Made by a program: the position numbers and the translations under genes. Below are positions 54,201 through 61,368 of a stretch of DNA of 64,000 nt, piece after piece. The DNA comes from a virus. The stretch is taken from positions 78,807 through 142,806 of IMG/VR virus record IMGVR_UViG_3300031524_001640; one strand, given 5' to 3'. The notes under the pieces are model-generated. The model was not told the DNA's origin. It made no database searches and was given only the letters and a program-made list of their open reading frames with translations. Position 1 is the first letter of the stretch. Each line of letters starts with the position of its first letter.

Positions 54201-55990
54201 CCAATATAAGACCAGAAAGGGATACCAAAAGGAGAGGTGGTTGGTACATCTTCAAACCCAGGGTTGAACACTAGATTTGGTGAAGACAAATTACCACTTG
54301 TGTCTACACTTCTCACCCTAAATATATAAGAAGTGTTAGTAAAAGCATACGGCTCTAAACCATTAGCAATAAAAGACTTAGTCCCAGCAGTTGGGTCGTT
54401 TATAAGTGCTAATATAGACCAAGAGCTAGGTGTATCATCGTAAACAGATTGTTGCTCTATCTGATATCCAGCTAAACTATTAGTAACAGGAGCTGTCCAA
54501 GTAAGCGTAATAGAAGCTGCGTTACTTATGACTGGCGTAACTTTAATAGGAGCTGGTGGTAACGAAGTATCAGCCGGAAAGTAATTATTTAAATCTGGAT
54601 ATGTTGCTATTAAGTAAGAGTACGGAGAATAATCCATTATCGAATTATATGAACGGAGGCTCACCTCAAAACTATTAGCTAATACATCTCTTGTTGGCGG
54701 GCCAACTGGAGATTCTGGGTATTCCAGACCAAAAATTGTATAGGAATTAGATTGTACATTTATTGGGTCACTCCACGAAGTTAAATCTGATGATCCAACT
54801 TGCGCAAATCTATAGCATATCTCATAACCAACAGCTCCTCTTGTAATAAGCCAAGATACGTTTACCCCACCTTGTACCCCAGTTAATACAACATCGCTTG
54901 GAGCTGCTATGGTTGTTGTAACCGTTGAGGTCACCATAATTAAATGATCTGTGTCCATACTACTTTCATCGCCGTATGAGTCTACAGAGGTTACCCCATA
55001 AGTATAGTTCATTCCTATAATAGTGTAGGTATCTATATAAGTGATAGTAGTAGAGTTTACTTCCATCGTTGTTGGTAAATTAACTAATGATAGCCACTGA
55101 GCAGTTCCAGTAATTCTACGATAGATATTATAGGATGTAACTGTTGGGGCTGTTGTTAATGTTAACGATTGAAAGGAGATAATTATTGAACCGTCTGAAT
55201 TTACTGTTCCAGAAGCTGTTACCAAACTTGGTGTAGGTGGAGGAGCTACACTAGTACCAACTAGGCTTAATGGTCCTACAATTGGCGTGACTGTGGTGTT
55301 GCCACTCAGATTTACTTCAACTATATAGTAATAATAATCAGTAGAAGTAGCAGGTATCGAATGGTCGATAAACACCCCATTAGGTATCATAACGTTAGTA
55401 AATGTAGCTACAATAATGGGAGCGACTCCCCAAGATACTGGAGAGCTTACATAACCATTTCCTCTATAGAGTTCATATTGACTAAAATCTGGATCAGTAT
55501 TGAGAGCACTAAGAACTATCTGCGCACCACCAATACATGGGGCAGCAGTAATAGTTATAGCTGTAGGAGTAGAAGTATTTGTTGTTGTTGTTATTTCTAC
55601 TGCTGTACTCTCTGTTCCTGGCTGTCCGGTATAATCTACAGTTCTAGCAGATATAGAGTAATTTGCACCAGATATTAACGCAGGTAAGGTGTAAATACAA
55701 GAAGAAGAATATGGTAAAGTTATTGTATTTGTTGCTTGTGCCACACCGGCTATCGTAGGTGTACAATCAAACATATAATAATACACATAAGGACCACCTG
55801 TATCCGCCCAAAACGGAATAGAGGGATCAATCAACTCAATCACTACAGAGGAATAGCCAGGAGTAGCAGATAGGGCTGTGGATATCATAGATAGCCCAAT
55901 AGGTGGTGGGGCAGGTTGTGACCTGCCCAAGTAACGTGCATCTGATTGGTATCTAGTGAAATATTGTGAAGGGTCAATCAACCGGGTCAT
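51299..55990 (-). CDS. Fibronectin-III fibre ending in a Hint domain
   Basis: A 1563-residue protein built of many FN3-like beta domains (for example ITLTWTAPVTNSLAGYQI, ITLSWPASTSTDINYYII, ATICWTPNIEPDFDHYLL). Residues about 575-720 look like a CBM4/9-type sugar-binding domain (NLVFNPGFEDVP ... AIWDDAQVEQC). Residues 1423-1553 are a Hint (intein-like) domain, and only ten residues follow. It could be a head fibre, neck whisker or tail appendage with sugar-binding and self-processing parts. The start overlaps the 215-residue gene by one base. Confidence 0.75.
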   Translation of the reverse strand: MTRLIDPSQYFTRYQSDARYLGRSQPAPPPIGLSMISTALSATPGYSSVVIELIDPSIPFWADTGGPYVYYYMFDCTPTIAGVAQATNTITLPYSSSCIYTLPALISGANYSISARTVDYTGQPGTESTAVEITTTTNTSTPTAITITAAPCIGGAQIVLSALNTDPDFSQYELYRGNGYVSSPVSWGVAPIIVATFTNVMIPNGVFIDHSIPATSTDYYYYIVEVNLSGNTTVTPIVGPLSLVGTSVAPPPTPSLVTASGTVNSDGSIIISFQSLTLTTAPTVTSYNIYRRITGTAQWLSLVNLPTTMEVNSTTITYIDTYTIIGMNYTYGVTSVDSYGDESSMDTDHLIMVTSTVTTTIAAPSDVVLTGVQGGVNVSWLITRGAVGYEICYRFAQVGSSDLTSWSDPINVQSNSYTIFGLEYPESPVGPPTRDVLANSFEVSLRSYNSIMDYSPYSYLIATYPDLNNYFPADTSLPPAPIKVTPVISNAASITLTWTAPVTNSLAGYQIEQQSVYDDTPSSWSILALINDPTAGTKSFIANGLEPYAFTNTSYIFRVRSVDTSGNLSSPNLVFNPGFEDVPTTSPFGIPFWSYIGDAPSIITTDTRNNSLRAMKQDGTTQLSQSIEVIGGLVYTASCFVTSDPAINGSPNPNTSVQMQITFSNTLGLSETYNSNRITTNIGYQRLVVTATAPIAATIAKVTLLNDPTNTAQTAIWDDAQVEQCPFATIYADGKTEQVNAVETSGPQPYLVNGLPLVLSIAGSLGAINLSWINPSRDFSGYYDYINGAFEIWRMVTVSEQSNMPVSTSYIKIAEVPSFVSASGITSYNSYSDLQPEENNNITASYELRGIDRFGNEGNQVLAGPLSATSQTPNDIQIVTDIHVPPPTPILVGSGCGAVANSDGSISVSWNGITSLDCVTLGGYNLWRMIIPSGTTPTPLWNSLLATISIGPSTGGDIVTFIDTSTNPGALYWYNVSSFDRVGNQSPPSSTYFTCTSANYSLPEPVPSGSVIGTGTMGAIVLTWSPSPSNINQYKVYWSNNYGTSFTSFTVSGTTATVVLTSGDPAALLTTDFSAHITALSISPNSSTGLYVESAPVSMNTPPDLTGYMPQTSGTPAPPASITATPQTSTDITLSWPASTSTDINYYIIESQSTNNNTMVSSPWCYIGTVPAPSTGYRVSGLQSSTISQLLWTFRIWSVNNTSVVSATPAVSSPVPVLIDTTPPAIPVGLSGTFLNSGSTATATICWTPNIEPDFDHYLLQYQASSLSGTPTSINVPGITPTTTITGLPQSISYNFMVAAGDTLGNTSAFCSPLVITSTTGSGTVPTAPTVSETFTAPYSGILTITYTPPSNFTCYSIYRATTSSQGSLLGTCTTSTYTDFVMSYSNITYYYCVTATNSSGLSSVISNIVSITYTGTGSNGACPAENMWVTQDKQAKQVVAGDLLDILLNNDVSSKGLVISNSHTYAACVELKADNGATVIVSRNTPMVLKDNTQRYASEMQLQLVATDIGNGIEWSPVTVYDAGIRRVCHIYLGGKIFAAGSSKDKRVYTHNSLAYGPIRTK
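51332..51724 (-). other. Hint/intein-like domain in the FN3 fibre
   Basis: Residues 1423-1553 run from Cys1423 (ACPAENMWV) through AGDLLDIL, the second block ATVIVSRNTPMVLKD and IFAAG to KRVYTHN, followed by Ser1554. N-terminal Cys and C-terminal His-Asn before Ser are the junction residues of inteins and bacterial intein-like domains. The block-B T-x-x-H is replaced by SRNT, so activity may be changed. At 131 residues it has no homing-endonuclease insert. Confidence 0.75.
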
Positions 55991-56637
55991 TAGGTTTGTA
56001 TTCTTCCAGAAGTAGTTGAGTCATCAACTATGTTATAGATAGCTATAGTGTTACCTTCATAAGTTAATGTCATAACTACTGGATTAGTAGTTTTATCAAT
56101 AGACATATCAGCAGCCACTATAGATTCGATGTAATCTACTACTGTCTGTACTGATAATACGTCAGATTGTGCAGCAGGAATCGCTGGTATTAGATCTGTT
56201 TTAGCCTTTATAGCCATTACCGTTGGATTGGAAGTTGGGTTTATATTAGCCAAATCACTAAAGTGGGCAACAGTAGCATCTTTAGCAACAGTAGCGTTTA
56301 AAGCTACTGTATTATTTAATGCCACTATTCCAGTAATCCGGGAATCCCCTATGGAAACAGTCTCAAATGGATAACCTGAGAACGTATTTCCATTAGCTGC
56401 ATAAGAGGCTACAGCTACATATTCCCCTGCTGTCGCAGAGGAAGATATAACCCACGTATACTTATATACACAGGTGGTACTAGGTATTAAAGTCATTGCA
56501 CCAGCGGTTCCTAGCACAGAGGTACCAGTAGCAGCATTTATTATCTGTATCATTGGATTGGCCGTTACGCTTGGAGTTACACCGGTAGAAGTTGTTATAA
56601 ATAGAGTGAATGTGTAAGAATCGCCAGGATAATACAT
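55990..56637 (-). CDS. Accessory virion protein with short alanine-type repeats
   Basis: A 215-residue protein. Residues 1-100 are a beta sandwich (YYPGDSYTFTLFITTSTGV ... GEYVAVASY); the following part has NNTVALNATVAKDATVAHF, a short helical repeat as in trimeric phage fibres; the end is beta. It overlaps the FN3-Hint gene by one base and so is coupled to it. It may form the base on which that fibre stands. Confidence 0.45.
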   Translation of the reverse strand: MYYPGDSYTFTLFITTSTGVTPSVTANPMIQIINAATGTSVLGTAGAMTLIPSTTCVYKYTWVISSSATAGEYVAVASYAANGNTFSGYPFETVSIGDSRITGIVALNNTVALNATVAKDATVAHFSDLANINPTSNPTVMAIKAKTDLIPAIPAAQSDVLSVQTVVDYIESIVAADMSIDKTTNPVVMTLTYEGNTIAIYNIVDDSTTSGRIQT

Positions 56638-56650
56638 TAGAACCTCAGAA

Positions 56651-56676
56651 TGAGAGGATGTTATGGCATCCTCTCA
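56651..56676 (-). terminator. Hairpin after the papain-like gene
   Basis: A perfect 10-bp stem TGAGAGGATG / CATCCTCTCA with a 6-base loop between the protease stop and the next start. It lacks a clear minus-strand T run. Confidence 0.5.
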
Positions 56677-56690
56677 AAAATTAACTTATT

Positions 56691-57563
56691 TTACTGCCAA
56701 ATTGAGCCCTCATGCATCATCCACATATCAGAGACTCCCGATCCATTACCACTTGGGTCTTGATAATTAAAGAAAGCATAAGGCATCCAATAACAACCGC
56801 CGTCAGTGCGGCCTTGTGCTGAAATACCCCATGAACTGCCCCATGAATTCTGGATAAATACACCACCAGTGGTTTCATCTGGGAAAGCAATTGTGTCATT
56901 ATAGTCTAAAACTAGTTGTGCATGACCACCTAATAAACTCTCGCCAGGTGCCGGCATTGGCATAAACCCAGTAGTCTGTATTTGGGTTTCTTCAAAAGAA
57001 GAATACACATTAATTCCTATACCAACGGCATAGCCAGAAGAAATTGAGAATTTAACATCTGTTAATGTTGGTAATGAATGATATGGTCCTCCTTTATAGA
57101 TAAGAGCTTCAGCATATTCTTGTTGAGTAGGGGCAGACATATAATCTGTTCCAAGATATGGTTCTTGTGGAGCTAGACATACACCAAACTTATTTAAAGT
57201 TTTAAACGTTGTGTGGATTGTTGATCCCGCATCCTGTCCAATATCACCATCAGCCGCAAGGTTTGTCTGATAAGCAAAAGCTGCTGAAGACATAAAGTCC
57301 GCTGTAGCTATTGTTTTATCTTTCTCAAACATATACAACTTACGGTACATCCAATCACGGTATTCAGCTTTCAATTGCCCCGTGCAGGAACCCTCTTGTG
57401 CTTGATCACGAATTGGGCCCATCCATTGAGAAGTAGTAGCAGTTGGTGGTAATACTAAATTAGATGGAGCTGTTATTTTAAGTAGTGTTTTAGCTGGGGA
57501 AAACGGGTTATCAGGATAACGCCCGTAACGACGACCGGCGGGTGACAGTTTTAGAAAGCTCAT
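56691..57563 (-). CDS. Papain-like (C1A) cysteine peptidase
   Basis: A 290-residue protein if it starts at 57563 (MSFLKLSP). I prefer that ATG because AAAGGA lies seven bases before it; the frame can also start six bases earlier. The C1A catalytic set is complete: Q54 and C60 in RDQAQEGSCTG, H214 in LLGGHAQLVLDYND, N239 in FIQNSWGSSWG. No signal peptide and no long inhibitory pro-segment are seen. It could cut a virion precursor or a host wall or surface protein. It lies between the lipoprotein gene and the fibre genes. Confidence 0.88.
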   Translation of the reverse strand: MSFLKLSPAGRRYGRYPDNPFSPAKTLLKITAPSNLVLPPTATTSQWMGPIRDQAQEGSCTGQLKAEYRDWMYRKLYMFEKDKTIATADFMSSAAFAYQTNLAADGDIGQDAGSTIHTTFKTLNKFGVCLAPQEPYLGTDYMSAPTQQEYAEALIYKGGPYHSLPTLTDVKFSISSGYAVGIGINVYSSFEETQIQTTGFMPMPAPGESLLGGHAQLVLDYNDTIAFPDETTGGVFIQNSWGSSWGISAQGRTDGGCYWMPYAFFNYQDPSGNGSGVSDMWMMHEGSIWQ

Positions 57564-57576
57564 TGACATTTCCTTT

Positions 57577-57611
57577 AATAGACCGTAACCTTATTAGGGT
57601 TACGGTCTATT
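57577..57611. terminator. Long hairpin between lipoprotein and protease genes
   Basis: A perfect 14-bp stem (57577-57590 with 57598-57611) with a 7-base loop. On the minus strand it ends the lipoprotein gene and leads into the protease ribosome site; on the plus strand it has a TTATTT tail. Orientation of action is unclear. Confidence 0.6.
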
Positions 57612-57614
57612 TAT

Positions 57615-58187
57615 TTACCAAGTTACAAGTTTATGTCTGCTTGATAGCACGGCATCTACTCGTGCGTCTCCGCTCTTAGTGCGGATTAATTTGTTATAAC
57701 GTTTCTTGTAGGAACTAACTGCTGTACTAGTCCTGAATTGAACCTGAGAAGCAGATACAGTAGAATTAGAAACTGGCAAAGAATTGATGATGTCATTCAC
57801 AAGATCATCACCAAGTAAAACAAATGCTTCTACTTCTAGCTTTGTTGTTGGATTAACAACGTTAGTTGAGGTTAAGATTCCATTTATATTAATCTGGATA
57901 TCTTTAGCTACAGCTAAAATCTTCTGATCCGTGGTAGTAGCATTAGCTGTTGAATAACCAGCACCTAACAACTGAATCTCTTGAAGATCAGCGTTAATCT
58001 TCTGTTCAACAGACTGAATAGAAGCCACTGAAGTTGGGTTTTCTGTAGCCATAACAAGACCAGTAATAGTTTCAGCTATAGGTAGGAACGTATTTACATA
58101 ACCCAAGATTGTGCTAATCATTGAGGTTGTACAAGCTGTAGTAATCATGGCTAAGCCTAAAACTATAGCTATAAGTGTTTTATTCAT
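57615..58187 (-). CDS. Probable lipoprotein of the lysis block
   Basis: A 190-residue protein with a lipoprotein signal: MNKTLIAIVLGLAMITTAC, Cys19 following TTA. A second hydrophobic helix at about 25-45 follows (ISTILGYVNTFLPIAETIT), then helices rich in Q, D and I and a basic C-terminus. It could be an outer-membrane spanin-like protein or a superinfection-type lipoprotein; the neighbours (M15 peptidase, small amphipathic protein, papain-like protease) favour a lysis or cell-envelope role. AGGAGG lies about ten bases before the ATG. Confidence 0.55.
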   Translation of the reverse strand: MNKTLIAIVLGLAMITTACTTSMISTILGYVNTFLPIAETITGLVMATENPTSVASIQSVEQKINADLQEIQLLGAGYSTANATTTDQKILAVAKDIQININGILTSTNVVNPTTKLEVEAFVLLGDDLVNDIINSLPVSNSTVSASQVQFRTSTAVSSYKKRYNKLIRTKSGDARVDAVLSSRHKLVTW

Positions 58188-58237
58188 CTAGAACCGACCC
58201 TCCTAGGGCCGCTTGAATTTTCATCTTTATCACAAAG

Positions 58238-58261
58238 TAGGAGGTACCTAAATACCTCCTA
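58238..58261 (-). terminator. Hairpin after the small amphipathic protein gene
   Basis: A perfect 9-bp stem TAGGAGGTA / TACCTCCTA with a 6-base loop in the gap before the lipoprotein gene. It contains an AGGAGG-like string on one arm. Confidence 0.5.
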
Positions 58262-58278
58262 ATTTGAGATTAGATTAG

Positions 58279-58638
58279 TTACTTTATGTTTGAAATAACG
58301 TTATTTGCTACCACTTTTTGTACAGCTAATTCTATCAATAGGTTTGCTATAGAAGAGGTAACATTTATTCCTTGAGATTTTGCATCAACAGCTATCTTCT
58401 GGAAAGCAGCATTTCTTTTATCTGTTGATGTTGCTGGTGAACCATTAGGATTGCGTACTAGTGAAGAGGATGCCATAACAGCATCTGTCGCAATAATTCC
58501 TAAACCGGTCTTTAGTAGAGCTTCTGCGCCATGCGCAAATTCCTCTGCCGCGTCTTTGCCGAACATACTTACAAATCCAGCGCTTGCTTTGGCATAATTT
58601 GTTTTGAAAAATGCAACAACTTTATCCCAGAACGACAT
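58279..58638 (-). CDS. Small amphipathic protein, possible holin-like
   Basis: A 119-residue protein starting at 58638 (MSFWDKVVAFFKTNYAKAS), chosen because AGGAGATAAGATC precedes that ATG; the longer frame starts at a GTG with no ribosome site. Residues about 35-60 form a weakly hydrophobic helix (ALLKTGLGIIATDAVMAS), and the last 35 residues form a second (SSIANLLIELAVQKVVANN). The first helix of the protein is amphipathic. It may be a holin-like protein of the lysis block, but this is a guess. Confidence 0.4.
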   Translation of the reverse strand: MSFWDKVVAFFKTNYAKASAGFVSMFGKDAAEEFAHGAEALLKTGLGIIATDAVMASSSLVRNPNGSPATSTDKRNAAFQKIAVDAKSQGINVTSSIANLLIELAVQKVVANNVISNIK

Positions 58639-58685
58639 GATCTTATCTCCTAGTCTTCCTATTAAGAAAGACTTAATTACATTAT

Positions 58686-58702
58686 ACACTATTCAATAGT
58701 GT
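58686..58702. other. 17-base palindrome
   Basis: ACACTATT-C-AATAGTGT in the gap upstream of the small amphipathic gene. It could be an operator or a small hairpin in the leader. Confidence 0.4.
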
Positions 58703-58724
58703 TTGTTTGTAGTTTCTACTTTCT

Positions 58725-58844
58725 TTATCCTGTATTACACGATTTGGTAATATCATCCCACAACGTTTGCATCCCAGAAACTTTTATAATCTGTCTAACC
58801 TCGTTATCTGGCGCATCCTCTGGAAATCTTCCCGTTATCTGGAA
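58725..58844 (-). pseudogene. Remnant of an M15 peptidase 3' end
   Basis: This frame encodes FQITGRFPEDAPDNEVRQII then KVSGMQTLWDDITKSCNTG, which matches the C-terminal part of the intact M15 peptidase (FQLANIGPVDAPDDELRKII, then ATGGVQAVWKEIERRI). There is no start or catalytic part. It is best read as the original 3' end of the lysis gene, cut off when the endonuclease cassette and a second 3' end arrived, or the reverse. Confidence 0.8.
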
Positions 58845-59280
58845 ATAGTTTCTTTTGTTTGTAAGTTTTCTTATATTCCTTGTGATAAATAGAAAAACTA
58901 ATTTTGGCACAATCTTTACAACAAAAACAACTATTAAACTGAATTGGCTTGAATTCATTATTACATTGTTTACAGAATCTATTCGGAAGACTATTTATAA
59001 GTTTATTCAATGTTTGTGAAGCTATCTCTTTAACGTGCTGTGGACACTTTCTACCTCGCATCGCAGCAGCTTGTTTACCTCTTGTTTCTGCACTTACTAT
59101 GTGTCCTAATAACGCATTTCTTGTCTTTTGTCTATTAGACACGTTTGAGAAATAAGCTTTCATAGAATCACTATGCTTCTTACGGGTTTCAAGCGACTGT
59201 TTATGTCCAAACGTTCCTTCTCCACCTTCAGTATGATTCGTAAGAGGGCATTCAACTTCTTGTAGTGAGATATCCACCAT
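58804..59280 (-). pseudogene. C-terminal half of a broken GIY-YIG homing endonuclease (NUMOD3 and zinc finger)
   Basis: A 158-residue frame. From about residue 10 it reads CPLTNHTEGGEGTFGHKQSL then ETRKKHSDSMK, the NUMOD3-type DNA-binding module, followed by a second such helix and a Cys cluster (FCKQCNNEF ... SCFCCKDC). This is the natural continuation of the GIY-YIG domain in the other frame. The frames switch by -1 at about 59245-59255, so the gene is broken or needs frameshift. Its last 14 residues run into the peptidase remnant. Confidence 0.75.
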
Positions 59281-59522
59281 CGTTCTCTATCAGCCCAATT
59301 ATCGCTAACCTCTTCTATAATCTCCATCTCTGGTTTTAGATTCCTTGATAATAATTTATTAATCCAATTATCACGATGGGTAGACCTGTAATTCTTACGA
59401 TTACTTCTACCACGCTTAGCTTGACTTATGTGCACTATTAATCGTTTACGTGGATTAGTAGTTACGCCGACATACCGCACATTGTTATCAATTGGATCTT
59501 TAAGTATGTAGATTACTTTCAT
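59160..59522 (-). CDS. GIY-YIG endonuclease catalytic domain (frame broken downstream)
   Basis: A 120-residue frame with a GIY-YIG nuclease domain: VIYILKDPIDNNVRYVGVT, then NPRKRLIVHISQAKRG (Arg of the active site), DNWINKLLSRNLKPEMEIIE and RERWWISHYKKLN (Glu). After KLNALL the frame leaves the family pattern, and the DNA-binding half follows in another frame. The start overlaps the M15 peptidase stop by 23 bases, so it uses the end of that gene. Function: mobile double-strand endonuclease that spreads to phages lacking it. Probably inactive in part. Confidence 0.75.
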   Translation of the reverse strand: MKVIYILKDPIDNNVRYVGVTTNPRKRLIVHISQAKRGRSNRKNYRSTHRDNWINKLLSRNLKPEMEIIEEVSDNWADRERWWISHYKKLNALLRIILKVEKERLDINSRLKPVRSIVIL

Positions 59523-60012
59523 TTATTCGTCTTTCTATCTCTTTCCAGACCGCTTGAACCCCACCTGTTGCTATGATTTTTCGTAATTCATCATCTGGAG
59601 CGTCTACTGGACCTATATTTGCTAACTGGAAATGGGGTTTATCTGGGATACCCTTCCAAAGAGCCCCAGAAACTAATCCTAAGCCAGTTCCAATAGTCCA
59701 TATTTGTTTCCAAGCAGGGTGGGCTGCATTCCAATCTGGTGCCCATGGGTCTTCACCAGAGATACCCGGGCAGACGTCTACAGCAACTCCCATATTATGC
59801 CATGAATACCCTGGTGGGGCATCAGTTACCTTAGGTCCTGGAGCAGTTCTTCCTTTAGCGTAAAGGTCGCCTTGTTCTTGGTATGTTCGAAGCCCTTGTA
59901 CCACCCTAATTTCAATACCTTCTTCTAATAGCTTCTCAGCTAGAATCCTTATTTTAGATGCTAGAATTGGGTATACCTTACTTAATCTAGCTTCTGAATT
60001 ACTATCCACCAT
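59500..60012 (-). CDS. M15-type peptidoglycan peptidase (endolysin)
   Basis: A 170-residue protein of the D-Ala-D-Ala carboxypeptidase / L-Ala-D-Glu peptidase class. Zinc and catalytic residues are seen in SWHNMGVAVDV (H72, D79) and DKPHFQL (H127), the standard S-x-H-x-x-G-x-A-x-D and late H. It cuts the stem peptide of host peptidoglycan at lysis. GGAGG lies only two bases before the ATG but five before the next codon, a GTG (60009), which may be the true start. The last few residues (NESNLHT) come from overlap with the endonuclease gene. Confidence 0.88.
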   Translation of the reverse strand: MVDSNSEARLSKVYPILASKIRILAEKLLEEGIEIRVVQGLRTYQEQGDLYAKGRTAPGPKVTDAPPGYSWHNMGVAVDVCPGISGEDPWAPDWNAAHPAWKQIWTIGTGLGLVSGALWKGIPDKPHFQLANIGPVDAPDDELRKIIATGGVQAVWKEIERRINESNLHT

Positions 60013-60757
60013 AACCTCCCCAGTTCCAGTTTTGTTCCCAATCTGGTGGCCATCCTGTTATATTTATATTTATAGTTGTGGCATCCAAGCTTAAAGCTAC
60101 GGTAAATACTAAGGTTGATGGGACTCTTACATAAATATCATTCAATATTGGATCTATACTGGCTTGTAAATCAGCTGGACTGAATGTAGAAAGATCAATC
60201 GGAGCTGGAAATATAATATTTATTTCTTGGGATAAATCATTACCAACAGGCTTTAATCGTGGGGCAATGTCTATTTTTATATCTCCTGGATAAATTGGAT
60301 TCCTAAATGGAGGTAAAGGACACTGTATAGGAGGGCTCTTTACATTGACGTTCCCTGTAGTAAAGCTCCATTTATATGTGTTATCTAAGGATAACCCACT
60401 CGTCCCTGATACATAACTCTTACTTAATCCGCCGCCAGTTCCAACTATCATTATATTATAGAGCATATTAGGCTGTAAAGGCTTATCTGGAACAAACGTA
60501 AGTATTGTCGACGTTGGGTCCCAATTAAAACTACCTAATATATATTCTCTACCAACTACAGATAACGGATTGATAGATTCCAACTGTTCAGGACCAATCA
60601 TAGTTGTCTGACCGGGGCCCTGTAGTAGGAAGGTATCAGCAGTTACAGTTAGTTGATTTATAGGCTGACTAAAAGTCAATACTATATTACAACCTAATAT
60701 AACGTCTGTTGCGTTATCTAGTGGTGACACAGATAATAATGTTGGAGCTGTAGACAT
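60002..60757 (-). CDS. Ig-like head accessory protein
   Basis: A 251-residue protein. Residues 1-135 match an SbsA-type/Big_5 Ig-like domain (LLSVSPLDNATDVILGCNIV, LTFSQPINQLTV, YKWSFTTG). The second half is beta-rich with an aromatic end (WPPDWEQNWNWGGYGG). It may be a capsid surface or fibre protein that binds host or particle surfaces. It overlaps the neighbouring genes (TAATG at its start; 11 bases with the peptidase). Confidence 0.55.
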   Translation of the reverse strand: MSTAPTLLSVSPLDNATDVILGCNIVLTFSQPINQLTVTADTFLLQGPGQTTMIGPEQLESINPLSVVGREYILGSFNWDPTSTILTFVPDKPLQPNMLYNIMIVGTGGGLSKSYVSGTSGLSLDNTYKWSFTTGNVNVKSPPIQCPLPPFRNPIYPGDIKIDIAPRLKPVGNDLSQEINIIFPAPIDLSTFSPADLQASIDPILNDIYVRVPSTLVFTVALSLDATTININITGWPPDWEQNWNWGGYGG

Positions 60758-61284
60758 TAATTTACCTTATTATGAGATTGTTTAGACTTTGCCATATCAA
60801 TAACTTCAGCCATACTCGTTATTAATTGTTCCGCGCCCGACGTGTCTATTTTACCTGACTGATCAAATGTAGATTTAGCTACCTCTACCTCATCTTCATT
60901 TACTATAAGTACGCCCATAGTAGCTAACTCTTCTTCACGCTTAGCTTCATCCGCTTCATCTTTCGGGGCTATTACAGTAAGACTACCGTCTTGGTTTATC
61001 TGAAGATATACTTTCTTACCTTTTTCTTCTAGTACATGAGCTGGACTATGTGAAGTTTCTCCTATAGAAACCCCTTGTATGTTTTGGTCTGTTATATCTA
61101 GTAACCTACCATCAATTAATCCTTGACGTATTATTCCTTGTTGGGCTGTTGGCTCTACCACTGAAAAAGGACGAGCCGGTCCCAGAGCGAATCCTCCACA
61201 TTGGAATCTCTTACATACATGTAGATTCAACGATATAATACGACCTGTTAAGTCTTTGTGTTCTGGTTCTTGAATTAATGACAT
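60757..61284 (-). CDS. Head accessory protein, unrecognised
   Basis: A 175-residue protein lying immediately after the capsid terminator. An early part has two Cys (HVCKRFQCGGFALGPAR), then a strand-turn LQINQDGSLTVIAP and an acidic helix DEADEAKREEELATM. The C-terminal helix is basic. No family is recognised. It overlaps the Ig-like gene by one base. A head-decoration or joining role is inferred from position. Confidence 0.4.
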   Translation of the reverse strand: MSLIQEPEHKDLTGRIISLNLHVCKRFQCGGFALGPARPFSVVEPTAQQGIIRQGLIDGRLLDITDQNIQGVSIGETSHSPAHVLEEKGKKVYLQINQDGSLTVIAPKDEADEAKREEELATMGVLIVNEDEVEVAKSTFDQSGKIDTSGAEQLITSMAEVIDMAKSKQSHNKVN

Positions 61285-61315
61285 AATGGGAGTTTGTCTC
61301 CTCTTTCATTGAAAG

Positions 61316-61346
61316 AAAAGGCAGACAGGAAACCTGCCTGCCTTTT
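61316..61346 (-). terminator. Intrinsic terminator after the capsid gene
   Basis: Arms AAAAGGCAG-a-CAGG and CCTG-c-CTGCCTTTT with a 3-base loop, 23 bases after the capsid stop. On the minus strand the stem ends in TGCCTTTTCTTTC, a good T-rich tail. It likely limits read-through so that capsid mRNA is most abundant. Confidence 0.8.
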
Positions 61347-61368
61347 GGGTTGTAGTCGGTCAGTATGG

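Noticed and set aside
58845-58958. N-terminal part of the 77-codon frame
   Set aside because: Only its last 39 codons resemble the M15 peptidase; the rest is the endonuclease tail in another frame.
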